From the NCBI GenBank assembly GCA_022457155.1, contig JAJGOT010000501.1, positions 62,001-126,000 on the forward strand: a stretch of DNA of 64,000 bases, in the 5' to 3' direction. Shown in pieces: positions 46,831 through 58,179 of this stretch. Position 1 is the first letter of the stretch; each line of letters begins with the position of its first letter. The notes below the pieces were generated by a model that did no database searches, was not told the origin of the DNA, and worked only from the letters and a program-made list of their open reading frames with translations. Both the position numbers and the translations under genes were made by a program. Source of the stretch: Cladopsammia gracilis. Taxonomy: Eukaryota > Cnidaria > Anthozoa > Scleractinia > Dendrophylliidae.

Positions 46831-46891
46831 ACAATAAAATTTAAAACAATAATAAATAAAACTATAAAACTAGGCGAAAGTTGGTTTGTTC

Positions 46892-47083
46892 TCAGGTGGT
46901 CACATTCTTCAAATAAATTTCACCAATGACATCCGCTGCGCTCGCATATAAAGAGTACACTTGGACAGCAACAGGTACTATAGGCAGATAATATTTACCA
47001 AGACGTTTCTTCAGTCGTTGACCCGGGGAGTTGTTCAAAATAATAATTCGATCCAGCCCAGTTTTGTGGATTAAATTGTTCTT
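46892..47083 (-). other. conserved open segment of unknown nature
   Basis: The - strand reads STVASKNNLIHKTGLDRI and continues through LPIVPVAVQVYSLYAS to IYLKNVTT and a stop. Unit 1 has a similar segment at 38930-39060 with the 3' part disrupted by an extra 170 bp. An adjoining open stretch at 47172-47465 (PVYVDHAMLVSKSDW, then LSKTPVNSSQSTVGGVEQV) is broken by 4-base and 1-base indels in unit 1. This could be a decaying downstream gene or chance-open sequence. Confidence 0.25.
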
Positions 47084-48543
47084 CGAAGCCACAGTTGATC
47101 CTTTTTGATCATAAAGAAAACGAGTTTCTGTATCTTCTTAACCTACTGCTTGAATTTCATTTTAACGTAATTTAGACTTGTTCTACACCACCAACAGTAG
47201 ATTGAGAAGAGTTCACTGGAGTCTTGCTCAAGGAGGAGATTTCAATTTCGTTTGTTTCTTCTTTCATGAATTTCAATTGCTTTGAAGATTTTCTCGTAGG
47301 CAAAACCGCATACGGATATGACGTTACAAGGATGGAACTCAGTATATTTAGGTGTTTTCGAGTTTTGCCGGACCAATCCGATTTAGAGACCAACATTGCA
47401 TGATCGACATAAACGGGTTTTATAATGACGTCACTGACTTTAAAAACATCTGATTCTTTTTTCAACTGTCAAATATGTGTTGGCATATAAAACACCGTCC
47501 CTTCCAGCACACGTGGAAAAACAAAAACATTTTTGAAAAGTTCATTCAAGGTAGAGATTGAGTGTTTGATTTGAAAAACAGATGGAAATATGAATTTTTG
47601 TTTGCCTTAGAGTCGTCTGTATAAATTTCATAACCATTAAAATCATCGGTGATCCTTGGCATCAACAGAAATGTTTTTACAAACTTAGCGAAATATTTGA
47701 AGCCTTCATAAAGCAAACCTTACATTTTTCCCGTAAAAAATAAAAATTCCATAAACGATTATGCTTCCGTTATGTTACATTTCGCTTGAAAAACTGTTTT
47801 AATATACCCTAACTTCTTTTTTTAACCGGATTTGTTTTTCACGTTTTGATCAATAGATCTGTTTCATCTACGTAACCACTTTGTTTTTCTGGCTTTGAGT
47901 GAAATAAATAGCTGCAAACAATCTGTATACCAGAACTTCTTTATACGCTTTATGAAGTATCCATCTTTTAACATATATTTCCACTATGTTTTCTACATGG
48001 TTAATAAGTATCGATATAATTTAAAACAAAGTTGTAATGTGGCATTGTACATAGACAAACACCGCTAAACTCATACAAAAGTAACTTACATTATTTCAGG
48101 AATGAAAGTGGATTGCAATATCGACAATGCTAGAATGCTAATATCAAGTTCGCTTTGCCGCACAGCGATTTTTTTTCCAGTTCGCATAAATTTGATGATG
48201 CATTGCATTTCGCAGTATTCCTTAATATTGAGAAACTGTAGACCATGTAATACATTTAAAATCCAGATTTTCACCTATTTCTGGTATGATTTCCAAATGC
48301 TTACAAAGCATCGTCATAATATGAAACAAGACTGCAATGTGGTATTGGAAACACTCCGAAACAACACTAGACAAACGATTGTTAGAAGAGATCAGAGATA
48401 TTTCCAATAGAAAATTTCTCTCTCATGATCATTCTTTTCCAGTTTGGCAGAAATTTCTTGACAACGCGGAATTTCTGCACGAAAATGTTAGTTTAATGTT
48501 AGTTTGAGTAGAGACTACCGAAGGCTAATAGCTCCTTTTTAAG

Positions 48544-50166
48544 CTATGGATGACTGAATGGCATTTCACAATAGTCTTTAATGTTGGGGAATTGTCCCTG
48601 TATAGGTATCAACAGACTTGAGCTTGTCCAAACAGCTATCGGAACTGCGCTTATTATCGCAACCATTAAGTGTCTTTTCCACTGTCTTCTCCAAACAGCA
48701 ATGACGGGCCTATTCTGATAATGTGTCTCAACAGCAAAGGACATTCCGGAGAAAAACCACTCAATCGATATTGGAACTGCTGTTGTGATCGCCAATGACG
48801 TTACTATTTCAAGAGGTGTTTTGTTGTCGGTGTAAAAATATTCATGCAAATGCAGGAATCCATTCACGGAAATAATGGCACTTGACTCATACAGCATGCT
48901 CATTATAGCGATATCAGTTGCAAATCTTTCACGACGAGGAGAGCGAAAGTTTCCCCAGAGAACTCGTCTTCTTTCATAAAGCTGATGATATATGTAATCT
49001 ATCATGACTACAGTACTCCGCTCTATTACTTCTGCGATGCCATGAATTATTCCGATCAAAGCAACTAACTTTAAACTGCGAACATCTACTTGCAAAAGTC
49101 TTAACATCACAGCCGATCCATAATATAGCGGGACAAGTAACACAAATGATGTTCCTGGATGACTTATTCTCCACAAACGTTGAATACAAAGACGCGAGAT
49201 GCCTTTCAAAACAACACAGATCAGAGGAGTAAATATCGCAATACAGATTTTACCAGTTTTTTCCTGTTTGTTGTACGCTGGGTAAATAAAATTTGCGATA
49301 AGTATTCCCATAATAAGAGTGAAAGCACAAGAAACTATCATCAAAAGGAACATCTTCAGTTTCTTCACTCCATTGCAGCTTGAAAAATGTCTAGCGATGA
49401 TCCAAGATTGTACACAGATCCCAAAAGTAAATAAGGAATTCTCAGGGATTTTTAGTACCGGTGTCCATACTGAGTAATAAATGCCAAATCTTTGAAGAGC
49501 CAAACGATAAATCCAATTCAGAACATAACAACCAAAGGATATCAGGAAAAGAATTCGCTTTAATCCCTTGATTTGATACGGCCGAAAAAAGTACAGAATG
49601 TTGAGGAAAAACCAAACGTAGCTAAACACCAAGATAATAACATCACAAATGGTTTTAGACCATTGTATTTTGATTGGGACGGCGGATTGCTTCGGACGAG
49701 CCAGGCAAACTAATATGGTTTGATAGATCACGTAGAAGACTAGAATGGAAATAATTCCCATTATGGTTGCACTCAAGACAGAAATTAAAAACCCAAAGGA
49801 TAGTGATCTCCAAATTGTACGTTTAAGCGATGGTCTAAACCTCTTCCAAGCCATTGCTCTATCGTCTGTTTCTTCTAGTGTATCTTCGCTGTACATGCCC
49901 TCTGGCGAGCACGCGTTTATAAGCCTTAATTGAGCATTGTTAAACGCTACGTACCCAGCACTTGTGACTTCTCTGTCGCCGTATTCTTGGTAAATTAACT
50001 CGTCAACAGGATGGCAGTTCCACTCCAAGCCTGTACTTTCTAGAGGACTGAAATCGAACGACTCTGCATTAAACTCGGCTTCGTTGGAGGTGAAATGTTC
50101 AGCCACACTGCGCGTCAAGCCAAAAATTATGCTACCCCACACTTCATCAAGAGCACTTCCAATCAT
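48544..50166 (-). CDS. multipass membrane protein of unknown family, paralogue 2
   Basis: A 540-residue single-exon frame, colinear with paralogue 1 with no internal indel. It starts MIGSALDEVWGSI and ends PNIKDYCEMPFSHP. The hydrophobic segments and the basic loop NFRSPRRERFATDIAIM are conserved; most differences lie in the acidic N-terminal 90 residues and the first membrane segments. No copy of the 1.15-kb promoter-like repeat lies between it and paralogue 3, so its 5' control may differ. Function unknown. Confidence 0.8.
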   Translation of the reverse strand: MIGSALDEVWGSIIFGLTRSVAEHFTSNEAEFNAESFDFSPLESTGLEWNCHPVDELIYQEYGDREVTSAGYVAFNNAQLRLINACSPEGMYSEDTLEETDDRAMAWKRFRPSLKRTIWRSLSFGFLISVLSATIMGIISILVFYVIYQTILVCLARPKQSAVPIKIQWSKTICDVIILVFSYVWFFLNILYFFRPYQIKGLKRILFLISFGCYVLNWIYRLALQRFGIYYSVWTPVLKIPENSLFTFGICVQSWIIARHFSSCNGVKKLKMFLLMIVSCAFTLIMGILIANFIYPAYNKQEKTGKICIAIFTPLICVVLKGISRLCIQRLWRISHPGTSFVLLVPLYYGSAVMLRLLQVDVRSLKLVALIGIIHGIAEVIERSTVVMIDYIYHQLYERRRVLWGNFRSPRRERFATDIAIMSMLYESSAIISVNGFLHLHEYFYTDNKTPLEIVTSLAITTAVPISIEWFFSGMSFAVETHYQNRPVIAVWRRQWKRHLMVAIISAVPIAVWTSSSLLIPIQGQFPNIKDYCEMPFSHP

Positions 50167-50949
50167 TCTTTGTGACGAAATTGTTTCAAATAACAGCCTA
50201 AAGTGTCTTGTGACAGCATCCTCTAGCTACGTTTGTTTTCAGTGGAAACTTTATACTAATTCGGTGTCTGCCAATTGTTGGGATCCTCTGGTGCTATTGA
50301 TAATGTAAACAACACAGCAATGGTTAATAATAGAATATGTTCGCTTTCAATCCTTAAGCCATGGTTTTAGCAGCCTGAAACCAGTCTGGACAATTGTGGT
50401 CAAGCCTACCAATCAGGCATTGACACTTAAAAATATACGAAGTTGATCACACAACTTATTCATAGATTTTCTTCCGGCCTGAAACCACCCGATGTAATCA
50501 ATATAGACAATATAGTGGTATCTTAAACTGCCGAGTAAGAAAAGGCAAGTTAAAACGTACGAATCAACACGCTTTTGATGTAAAAATTCTACCACACACT
50601 ACAACAACGTTTTTAATTATTTTACTGTTCGAGCAGTGTAATCCCAGCCTGATAATTTTCTCTACAAATTGTGGTCTAGCGCTCCAAACTATCAAGTACT
50701 TCAGTTACTGGCGTTACAGGGGCACGTACTAAACTTACCCAAGTTATTTTTAGATTCTCTTTATAAAGTAAGTCAACCGGCGAAACCAATGTAGAAAACA
50801 TAGTACTGAATTGCGTGAACTGCTGAGTATGAAAAAGCAAGTGAATACCTACGAAACAAGTTGACCTCAACGTTTACCTAGTTTGGTAAACATGGTTGTA
50901 TACCATTTAATCGGAAAAACCGGTTGGTCGAACATTGCAGCAAAGCCAC

Positions 50950-52470
50950 AAATGGAAATTTCCACGGGATGTACCTGTCTTTTAAGATGATTTAAAGATT
51001 AAATATAATCATCGCGGTTATACAGCAACTGAAGAAGTTGTAATTTTCTAGGGCCACCTGAAAAAACATTCAGGCCTTGACGAGGCCTGAAATATTTTCA
51101 GGTCTTTTAGTTGATGTATAACTGCGATGATCACCTTCTTTTCTCTCTTGCAGTTCATATGACTATTCTCAGATACACATTATCAGACACTGGTATGGTT
51201 ATCTGATATTGTTGAATGCGGAAATGATTGCACAAAAATAGGTTATGTGTCGATTCGCTATCTTTAGCCACCATTGAACACCTTTCAGCGATCTAAGAAT
51301 TTGTTTTCAGTGAAGCTGATCAAGTTTGGCATATGGTTAGAACATCTTGGTTTGACTGATAATGTTCACTGATAACGTTCAAGAGACCAAATAAAGTTTA
51401 AAGTATATGGAGATGATTCAGGCTAGCTATCTGAAAATATGGAAATATTGAAGCAGTGGTCAGAGTTTGATTGAAGTAGTAAGCGCAAACAAGGCGGAAG
51501 TTGGTTTGACCCAGGAGGACAACTACAGGATGAATTTTATGCCGTTAATTATGTTAGCCACGAATGTCTGGAATTAATAATACTGTTTCGAAATTATAAA
51601 TGAAAAGAGTAGTAACAAGTTGACAGAAACGTTTTTCGTAATTCAATAGAAAATTAAATAAATGGTGGCTTATGAGTATTTGAAACAACCTAGTTATATT
51701 GTCTTAGAAACCAACAAAACTGTAACTGTTGCAAGGCTTGTTGATAGTAGAGCCAAGGGTTGCAGTTGAGCCTGTAGCAATTTTTGGGAAATTTTACCTG
51801 TTTGCTTCAGCGATGTCGGTGAGTAAGAAAACCTCAAAATCACGATTCTCAAACGAGCCAGCGTCAAAATGAAACAGAAAGAATTCCCATGGCACAACCT
51901 TCTAAGAATGCATAAAGCATGAAGTAACGAATACATTTTCGTACCTTTCAAATGAATGAAAATTTCTTTTCCGCGGACATATATTTGAGGGGCTCGTATG
52001 TTTTTATTTCATTTAGGAAAATTTGTTCCTGTTTATAGCTAGTTTACTTCTTAGAAGTTTTGCCACTTCAATCTTCAGGACTAATCATGCTTGTTCATAC
52101 TACATTAGTCACAGTTAATTTTTTTCTTTTTGTAGAACTAAAATTGAGTGACAATTCTCTGTTAGTTATCAGGATTCTTTTTATTTTCATTACTTTGAGC
52201 CGAGATGTTCGCAATCCTTCTTGTTTCTATTCCCCCGCCTTTGAAATCGTTTCACTATCTTTTTTCTCCATGTTTTTTTTAGAATTTTTTTTGTATTTAG
52301 TTATTCAATTTATCAACTTAACACAATCGTTTCTTTTGCGGCGCTCACGCTGTTACCCTCTCATCAATAATATATCGAGGAAGCTAAAAATTGCATAAGC
52401 CTTTTGGTTTCAATTTGTGCTTCCTCGCCACTTATGTACCATGTAATTTTTGTATTTATTATATGTGTTA
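50950..52470. other. unit 2 upstream flank, no supported gene
   Basis: Bases 50990-51480 match unit 1 (44190-44320 and 44945-45510) without the inserted elements. From about 51490 to 52470 the sequence has no counterpart in unit 1 and shows no recognisable gene; T-rich frames near 52060-52400 look non-coding. Confidence 0.5.
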
Positions 52471-52479
52471 ATTTATTCG

Positions 52480-52615
52480 CGGCGAAAAAACCTGAAGTTT
52501 TGTGTTGCGGATGTGGCGATCACCAAATGACGCAACACAACAGATTCAAAAGACACTGAAAAATACCAACACAATATCACAATAGCTAACAAAGAAAGTA
52601 CCCTAAAAACCTGAA
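52480..52615. mobile_element. 145-bp-class MITE, diverged copy 3
   Basis: GTGTTGCGGATG, GATCACCAAATGACG, AGATTCAAAAGACACTGAA and AACACAATATCACAATAGCTAAC match the reverse complement of the 45328-45472 element with many changes. Confidence 0.6.
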
Positions 52616-52984
52616 GCCTGAAGTCTGACTCCGCATCTAATAGTTGTATGATCATATAAAGAAAATCATATTCATTGTCTAAAAATATCAGACATAATCA
52701 ATATAACTGTAAATTTAAAAGAAATATTACCCATTTCAGTTTCCGCCGATCACGATAAAGCATCACAAATACAACCTATAAAACGACCACGAGTATGTGC
52801 TACAAAGGAAATGCCCCTTGACAATTGTCAAATCAGCTATGAACAGCGCTTCACCATATATATTTTCAATTCATATTTACAATATCGAATATTGTTAACT
52901 ATTTAAGTTAAAGGGTATATATCAAAGCCTACAAAATATGCTACAATGGATGTCTTCCAGATTACTATTTCAGTACACAACATT

Positions 52985-53116
52985 TTAGGAGGCAAGGGCC
53001 GGATAAAGCCCTCCTAAGTTAAAACATATCCTGTTGTTGTTGGAATGACAATAGACTATTGTTAAGAAACAATACTTAGGATATGTCTTAATTTAGGAGG
53101 ACTTCGTGAATCCGAC
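52985..53116. mobile_element. foldback element at a duplication breakpoint
   Basis: GGGCCGGATAAAGCCCTCCT and TAAAACATATCCT are inverted against AGGATATGTCTTAATTTAGG and GAATCCGACCCC. Homology to the 3' flank of paralogues 1 and 2 starts right after it, at AGACTGCAATGTGGTATTG (53117). Confidence 0.7.
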
Positions 53117-53328
53117 CCCAGACTGCAATGTGGTATTGAAAACACACCGAAACAACACTAGACAAACGATTGTTAGAAGAGATTAGAAGTAATTCTAATA
53201 GAAAATTTCTCTCTTTCTTTTCCATTTTGGCAGAAAGTTCTTGACAACACGGAATTTCTGCACGAAAATGTTACAGGTTAATGTTAGTTTGAGTAGAGTT
53301 CACCAAGGGCTAATAGCTCCTTTTTAAG

Positions 53329-54954
53329 CTATGGATGACTGAATGGCATTTCACAATAGTCTTTAATGATGGGGAATTGTCCCTGTATAGCTATCAACAG
53401 ACTTGAGCTTGTCCAAAAAGCTATCGGGACTGCACTTATTATCGCAACCATTAAGTGTCTTTTCCACTGTCTTCTCCAAACAGCAATTACGGGCCTATTC
53501 TGATAGTGCGTCTCAACAGCAAGGGACATTCCGGAGAAAAACCACTCAATCGATAGTGGAACTGCCGTTGTAATCGCGAATGACGTCACTATCTCATGAG
53601 GTGTTTTGTTGTCTGTGTAAAAATATTCGTGCAAATGCAGGAAGCCATTCACGGAAATAATAGCACTTGCTTCATACAGCATACTCATTATAGCGATATC
53701 AGTTGCAAGTCTTTCACGACGAGGAGAGCGAAAATTTCCCCAGGGAACTCGTCTTCTTTCATAAATCTGATGATATATGTAATCGATCAAGACTACAGCG
53801 CTTCGCTCTATTACTTCTGCAATTCCATGGATTATTCCGATCAATGCAACTAACTTTAAACTGCTAAGATCTACTTGCAAAAGTCTTAACATCACAGCCG
53901 ATCCATAATATAGCGGGACAAGTAACACAAATGATGTTCCTGGATGACTTATTCTCCACAAACGTTGAATACAAAGACGCGAGATGCCTTTCGAAACAAC
54001 ACAGATCAGAGGAGTAAATATCGCAATACAGATTTTACCAGTTTTTTCCTGTTTGTTGTACGCTGGGTAAATAAAATTAGCGATAAGTATTCCCATAACG
54101 AGAGTGAGAGCACAAGAAACTATCATCAAAAGGAACATTTTCAGTTTCTTCACTCCATTGCAGCTTGAAAAATGTCTAGCGATGATCCAAGATTGTACAC
54201 AGATCCCTAAAGTAAACAAAGAGTTCTCAGGGATTTTTAGTACCGGTTTCCATATTGAGAAATAAATACCAAATCCTTGAAGAGCTAAACGATAAATCCA
54301 ATTCAGAACATAAAAACCAAAGCATATCAGGAGGAGCGTTCGCTTCAATCCCTTGATTTGATACGGCCGAAAAAAGAACAGAATGTTAAAGAAAAACCAG
54401 ACGTGGCTAAACACCAAGGTAATTACATCAGAAATGGTTTGAGACCACTGTATTTTGATTGGGACGGCAGACTGTTTCGGACGAGCCAGGCAAACTAATA
54501 TGGCTTGATATTTCACGTAGTAGACTAGAATAGAAAAAAATCCTATTATGGCCGCGCTCAAGACGGAAATTAAAAACCCAAAGTATAGTGATCTCCAAAT
54601 TGTACGTTTAAGCGATGGTCTAAAACTCTTCCAAGCCATTGCTCTATCTTCTGTTTCTTCCGGTATATCTTCGCTGTACATGCCCTCTGGCGAGCTCGCG
54701 TTGATAAGCCTTGCTTGAACATTGTTTAACGCCCCGTAACCAGCACTTGTGACTTCTGTGTCGCCGTATTCCTGGTAAATAACCTCGTCAACAGGATGAC
54801 AGTTCCATTCCAAACCTGTACTTTCCAGAGAACTGAAACCGAACGACTCTGAATTAAATTCGGCTTCGTTGTTGGGGTTGAAATGTTCAGCCACGCTGCG
54901 TGTCAAGCCGACAATTATGCTACCACACACTTCAACAAGAACACTTCCAATCAT
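53329..54954 (-). CDS. multipass membrane protein of unknown family, paralogue 3
   Basis: A 541-residue single-exon frame from the conserved MIGS start; an in-frame extension exists upstream but begins without ATG. It has one extra asparagine in the N-terminal part (HFNPNNEAEFNSE). The basic loop reads NFRSPRRERLATDIAIM. The end is PIIKDYCEMPFSHP. Hydrophobic layout is as in paralogue 1. A full copy of the 1.15-kb promoter-like repeat lies about 1 kb upstream (56010-57160). It is the shortest-spaced and probably separately duplicated copy. Function unknown. Confidence 0.8.
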   Translation of the reverse strand: MIGSVLVEVCGSIIVGLTRSVAEHFNPNNEAEFNSESFGFSSLESTGLEWNCHPVDEVIYQEYGDTEVTSAGYGALNNVQARLINASSPEGMYSEDIPEETEDRAMAWKSFRPSLKRTIWRSLYFGFLISVLSAAIIGFFSILVYYVKYQAILVCLARPKQSAVPIKIQWSQTISDVITLVFSHVWFFFNILFFFRPYQIKGLKRTLLLICFGFYVLNWIYRLALQGFGIYFSIWKPVLKIPENSLFTLGICVQSWIIARHFSSCNGVKKLKMFLLMIVSCALTLVMGILIANFIYPAYNKQEKTGKICIAIFTPLICVVSKGISRLCIQRLWRISHPGTSFVLLVPLYYGSAVMLRLLQVDLSSLKLVALIGIIHGIAEVIERSAVVLIDYIYHQIYERRRVPWGNFRSPRRERLATDIAIMSMLYEASAIISVNGFLHLHEYFYTDNKTPHEIVTSFAITTAVPLSIEWFFSGMSLAVETHYQNRPVIAVWRRQWKRHLMVAIISAVPIAFWTSSSLLIAIQGQFPIIKDYCEMPFSHP

Positions 54955-54999
54955 TCTTAATGACGAAATTGTTCCGAATAACAAAATAAAAGGTCTAGC

Positions 55000-56009
55000 A
55001 ACCTCTACCTAGGTTAGTCTTTAGTGGAAGCTGTATCATAACTAATCTAGGGCCTCCAAATTGTTGGGATCCTCTGGTGCTACTGGTAATAAGGTCAAAT
55101 AGACAGCAATTGTATTGTAGCCTTTCAAACTACCAAGCACTTCACTGGCTTTAAAGAATAAATACGAACTCAAGGTGATTACAAAACGTATTTATAGATT
55201 CTCTTCTTGAAACCACCCGATGTAACCAATTTGGACAATATCAGTAATGACTGTGTAAACTGCCGAGTAAAAAGCAAGTGAAAAGCACGCAACAAAAGCA
55301 AGTAAGACTTACGAAACAACCAACGGTAAACCTTTTATGCTACCACACACTTCAACAACTTCAAACTTCAACTTCAACTGTTTTACTTCAATCACATTAG
55401 ATAATTAATTACATAACATACAAATGAGACGAGGAGTGTCATTAGAAAGCAGAATAGCTTGAAAAGATATTATAGACCCCCTGTCTGGTAATTTACATAT
55501 TGCATCAGATAATTGTTATTAATTGTTATTTGTACTTTATGTCTTTATTATGCAATAAAAAAGTGATTTTTCTCGTTAACTTTTACTTTATTTAGAAGTT
55601 AAAGTATTTTTCCATATTTCTTAGAGGTTTTTGTCACAATTTCTAAGGAAAACATGTACAATTTATGTTGTTAATGACAGTAGTGTAATTTAGTGTATTT
55701 TATTACCAATAAATCAAATAGAATAACAAATTGAGATTGAAGTACATTAACTCCATGCTCGTGGCGCAGTTACATCCGACTTAAATGGTGGCCAGAGGAT
55801 GTGACAATGTTATAACCAAAAAAATAAATAGTCATGGGTCAAAGCTAGCTACTCATCCCCTAACCCAGGTGTGTAAAATTCGGCAGGTTTGGCGGAATTA
55901 TTCCAAACCTTCCAAACTCTGAGTATATGTAATCGCATGAGCCCGAGAAAAATTAAGGATTAATATCACGCGTGTTTTCAGAATTTCTACAGCTTCTTAA
56001 AACACAAGT
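55000..56009. other. upstream flank of paralogue 3, no gene seen
   Basis: The first 400 bp match the upstream flanks of paralogues 1 and 2 in patches (GTTGGGATCCTCTGGTGCTA). The rest is AT-rich without recognised features. Confidence 0.5.
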
Positions 56010-57160
56010 GATAATATATATACATAGCCCAAGCCTAACAGCGTCGCACCTTGAACAAGCTTAACTAAGGTGAAACTTAACTAAGGTGAAAGGTTGGAAG
56101 CACAAGAATTAAGATTGACGAACGGGCTATTTTCAATTTTAGCAATTCTCAAAAACAGTATTACGCGACCGTCTGCACAGTACATTTTTATAGACCGTAC
56201 AAAAGTTCACAAAAACAACTTTTCCCTGCCTAGAATAAATAGTACCACTAGTTTACGAATAAAATACAGTTTATGTTTGTCAAAAATTGCCCGAGAAGCT
56301 GATTTGAAAATCAAGAATTGCAAAAATACACAAACATATTTGCATAAGGCGATGCGAGTGAAGATAGAACTGTACTATAAAATCAAAGTCTTGTTTTGTT
56401 TACATAAAATCGCTTTTCAATCTATCTAATGAATGAACAAACACATAAAAATGGACAACACAATCTTCTTTCGAAAAACTTTATTCAAATCTCCATTAGT
56501 TTACGTTTAAAAGCAAAACGCGTACCATTTAATTATAGCTCATCGAGTTCAAGCTTTCTTCGATGAAATTCAAGAGATCGATACAACTAAATTTAGGCAC
56601 GTTTTAAAATCAATTCTCCAAAACTAACAATAACACTAATAAAAAGTCACTCACAGATTGATATCAATATAAATTCTCGTCGAAAATTGTAATCTTTTTT
56701 ACCTTTAAGTTCCTTGCTTGCTTGGAAATTCAAATCTCCGGTTCTGGTTCTGAAATCCGTAGAAAACAAACATCTCCCGCATTGATAAAAACGGAATACA
56801 TGAAGTTCCTCGAAGCAAGATTTTATCCCTGAAAGCTCGTCTTTTTCCACTAAAGCGGCTTCTGAGTATACCTTAATTAGTATCCCTGTCTTGAGTAGCA
56901 AACCGCGAAAAAATGCAGGAAAATAACGAGTTTAATTCTCCGCTAGACACAAGAAAACAACTAGCGCGTTTACCGAGCTCACGGCTGTGTGGCCGCGCGA
57001 AAAACAAAATTGCTAAGATCCCGGATGTTGTCCAACACGGGCGGGCACACACGCGCCCACGAAACATTCCGCTAGCCATGACCATGAAAAATCACGGCAT
57101 AGGTTCTATGAGTATGGAGCTGCGCAGCCAGGCCTTCGGCAGTGGCAAGTGCTCCGCTAT
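56010..57160 (-). repeat. 1.15-kb local repeat, copy 2 (promoter/first-exon-like)
   Basis: Complete copy from AGCCCAAGCCTAACAGCGTC to GGCAAGTGCTCCGCTATT. The - strand frame MLLKTGILIKVYSEAALVEK leads to the donor CTTAAAG/GTAAAA (exon end 56703) and is open across it. The CpG-rich part is shorter than in copy 1. It lies upstream of paralogue 3 on the same strand. Confidence 0.7.
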
Positions 57161-57194
57161 TAATCTTTAATTTTACGAGGAAACGTGCGATTAC

Positions 57195-57908
57195 TTGTTT
57201 ATAATGTAGAGGGCAAAATTATAGGGAAACCTTTCAGACTTTTCAAGAGCCACCCAGACTTGAAACCGACCTGAAGTGAAAATACTCTCTCGCAAACTGA
57301 CAAGAAAAACTTTTTAACTCACTGTTAAATAAATTTCTAATGTCAAAGATACATTTGGCCGTTATGTACATCTAGAAAACAAAGCCTAAGTTACCGCGAT
57401 AAAAGACACTTTACGACAAAAACAAAGCAAATGTTATTCAGCGTACCTGCGTTGTGAACTTTTTTGTCGCTTTGATAACAACAAGAAATGGCGAGTTCAA
57501 ACTAACTTGCTGTTTGGCGATTTAATTGCTTTCTTTCACTTCTTTCAGCCTTATTCTTTCTCCGGTTAAATGTAAATTGTCCCTTCAGCAAAATATGTCA
57601 AAGTTCTTTTCTTTAGGTCCGCAGAAATCCGCATATATTCAGTGAAGTGATGGATCTAAACCGATTTCCTTCCTTTTTCATAGAAAAATCTCCGGCGAAA
57701 CATGCGAGCGCTCCGTTTTTTTATAAATTTTCTTCAAAATCCCGCCGGGCCAACTGAATGCAACGAGAACGACGCGCTCAACCAATCACGAGCGAGAAAT
57801 TTTGATGCTCGACCAATCAGGAGGGAGTAATTTTGCCCTCAATTAAGGAAAAATGCCCTCTTTGTCAGCCAATGAGCGTTCAGTAATTTTGCCCTCTAAA
57901 TTATAAAC
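57195..57908. mobile_element. TIR element with GAGGGCAAAATTA ends
   Basis: TTTATAATGTAGAGGGCAAA and TTTGCCCTCTAAATTATAAA are inverted with one mismatch. Near the right end the words ATTTTGCCCTC, AATGCCCTC and CCAATCA/CCAATGAG recur. No transposase is seen over the 0.7 kb. Confidence 0.6.
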
Positions 57909-58179
57909 ACCGTTAAAGTATTAATCAGAAAACTGTTTTATCTTCTTTTGGAGCGAATGATGACATGTGATGGATAAATATACGGTAATCCAGAGTAAAA
58001 ATGTTCGTGGCTTGCTTCCGTGACCTCCTGGGTAGTATAAAAGCTGTTCTTATTTGCACTGTGATGAGTTAATTTACCTCCACTAAAGTGTATGCTGTGC
58101 AGAAAGAAACGACTCGTTCTTTGCAAGTTAATAACTGCAGAAAACCGTAAAGTAAGCTTTATTTGGATTTAGATTGTTT

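Larger units (their letters stand above)
38715..46890 (-). repeat. tandem amplification unit 1 (contains paralogue 1)
   Basis: Sequence from about 38715 (GGTGGTCATATTCTTCAAGT) matches the unit starting near 46890 (GGTGGTCACATTCTTCAAAT) through the gene and its flanks. The offset between the two genes is 8048 bp. Unit 1 carries several extra transposable elements that unit 2 lacks. Segment 38760-38930 is an extra stretch absent from unit 2. Confidence 0.8.
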
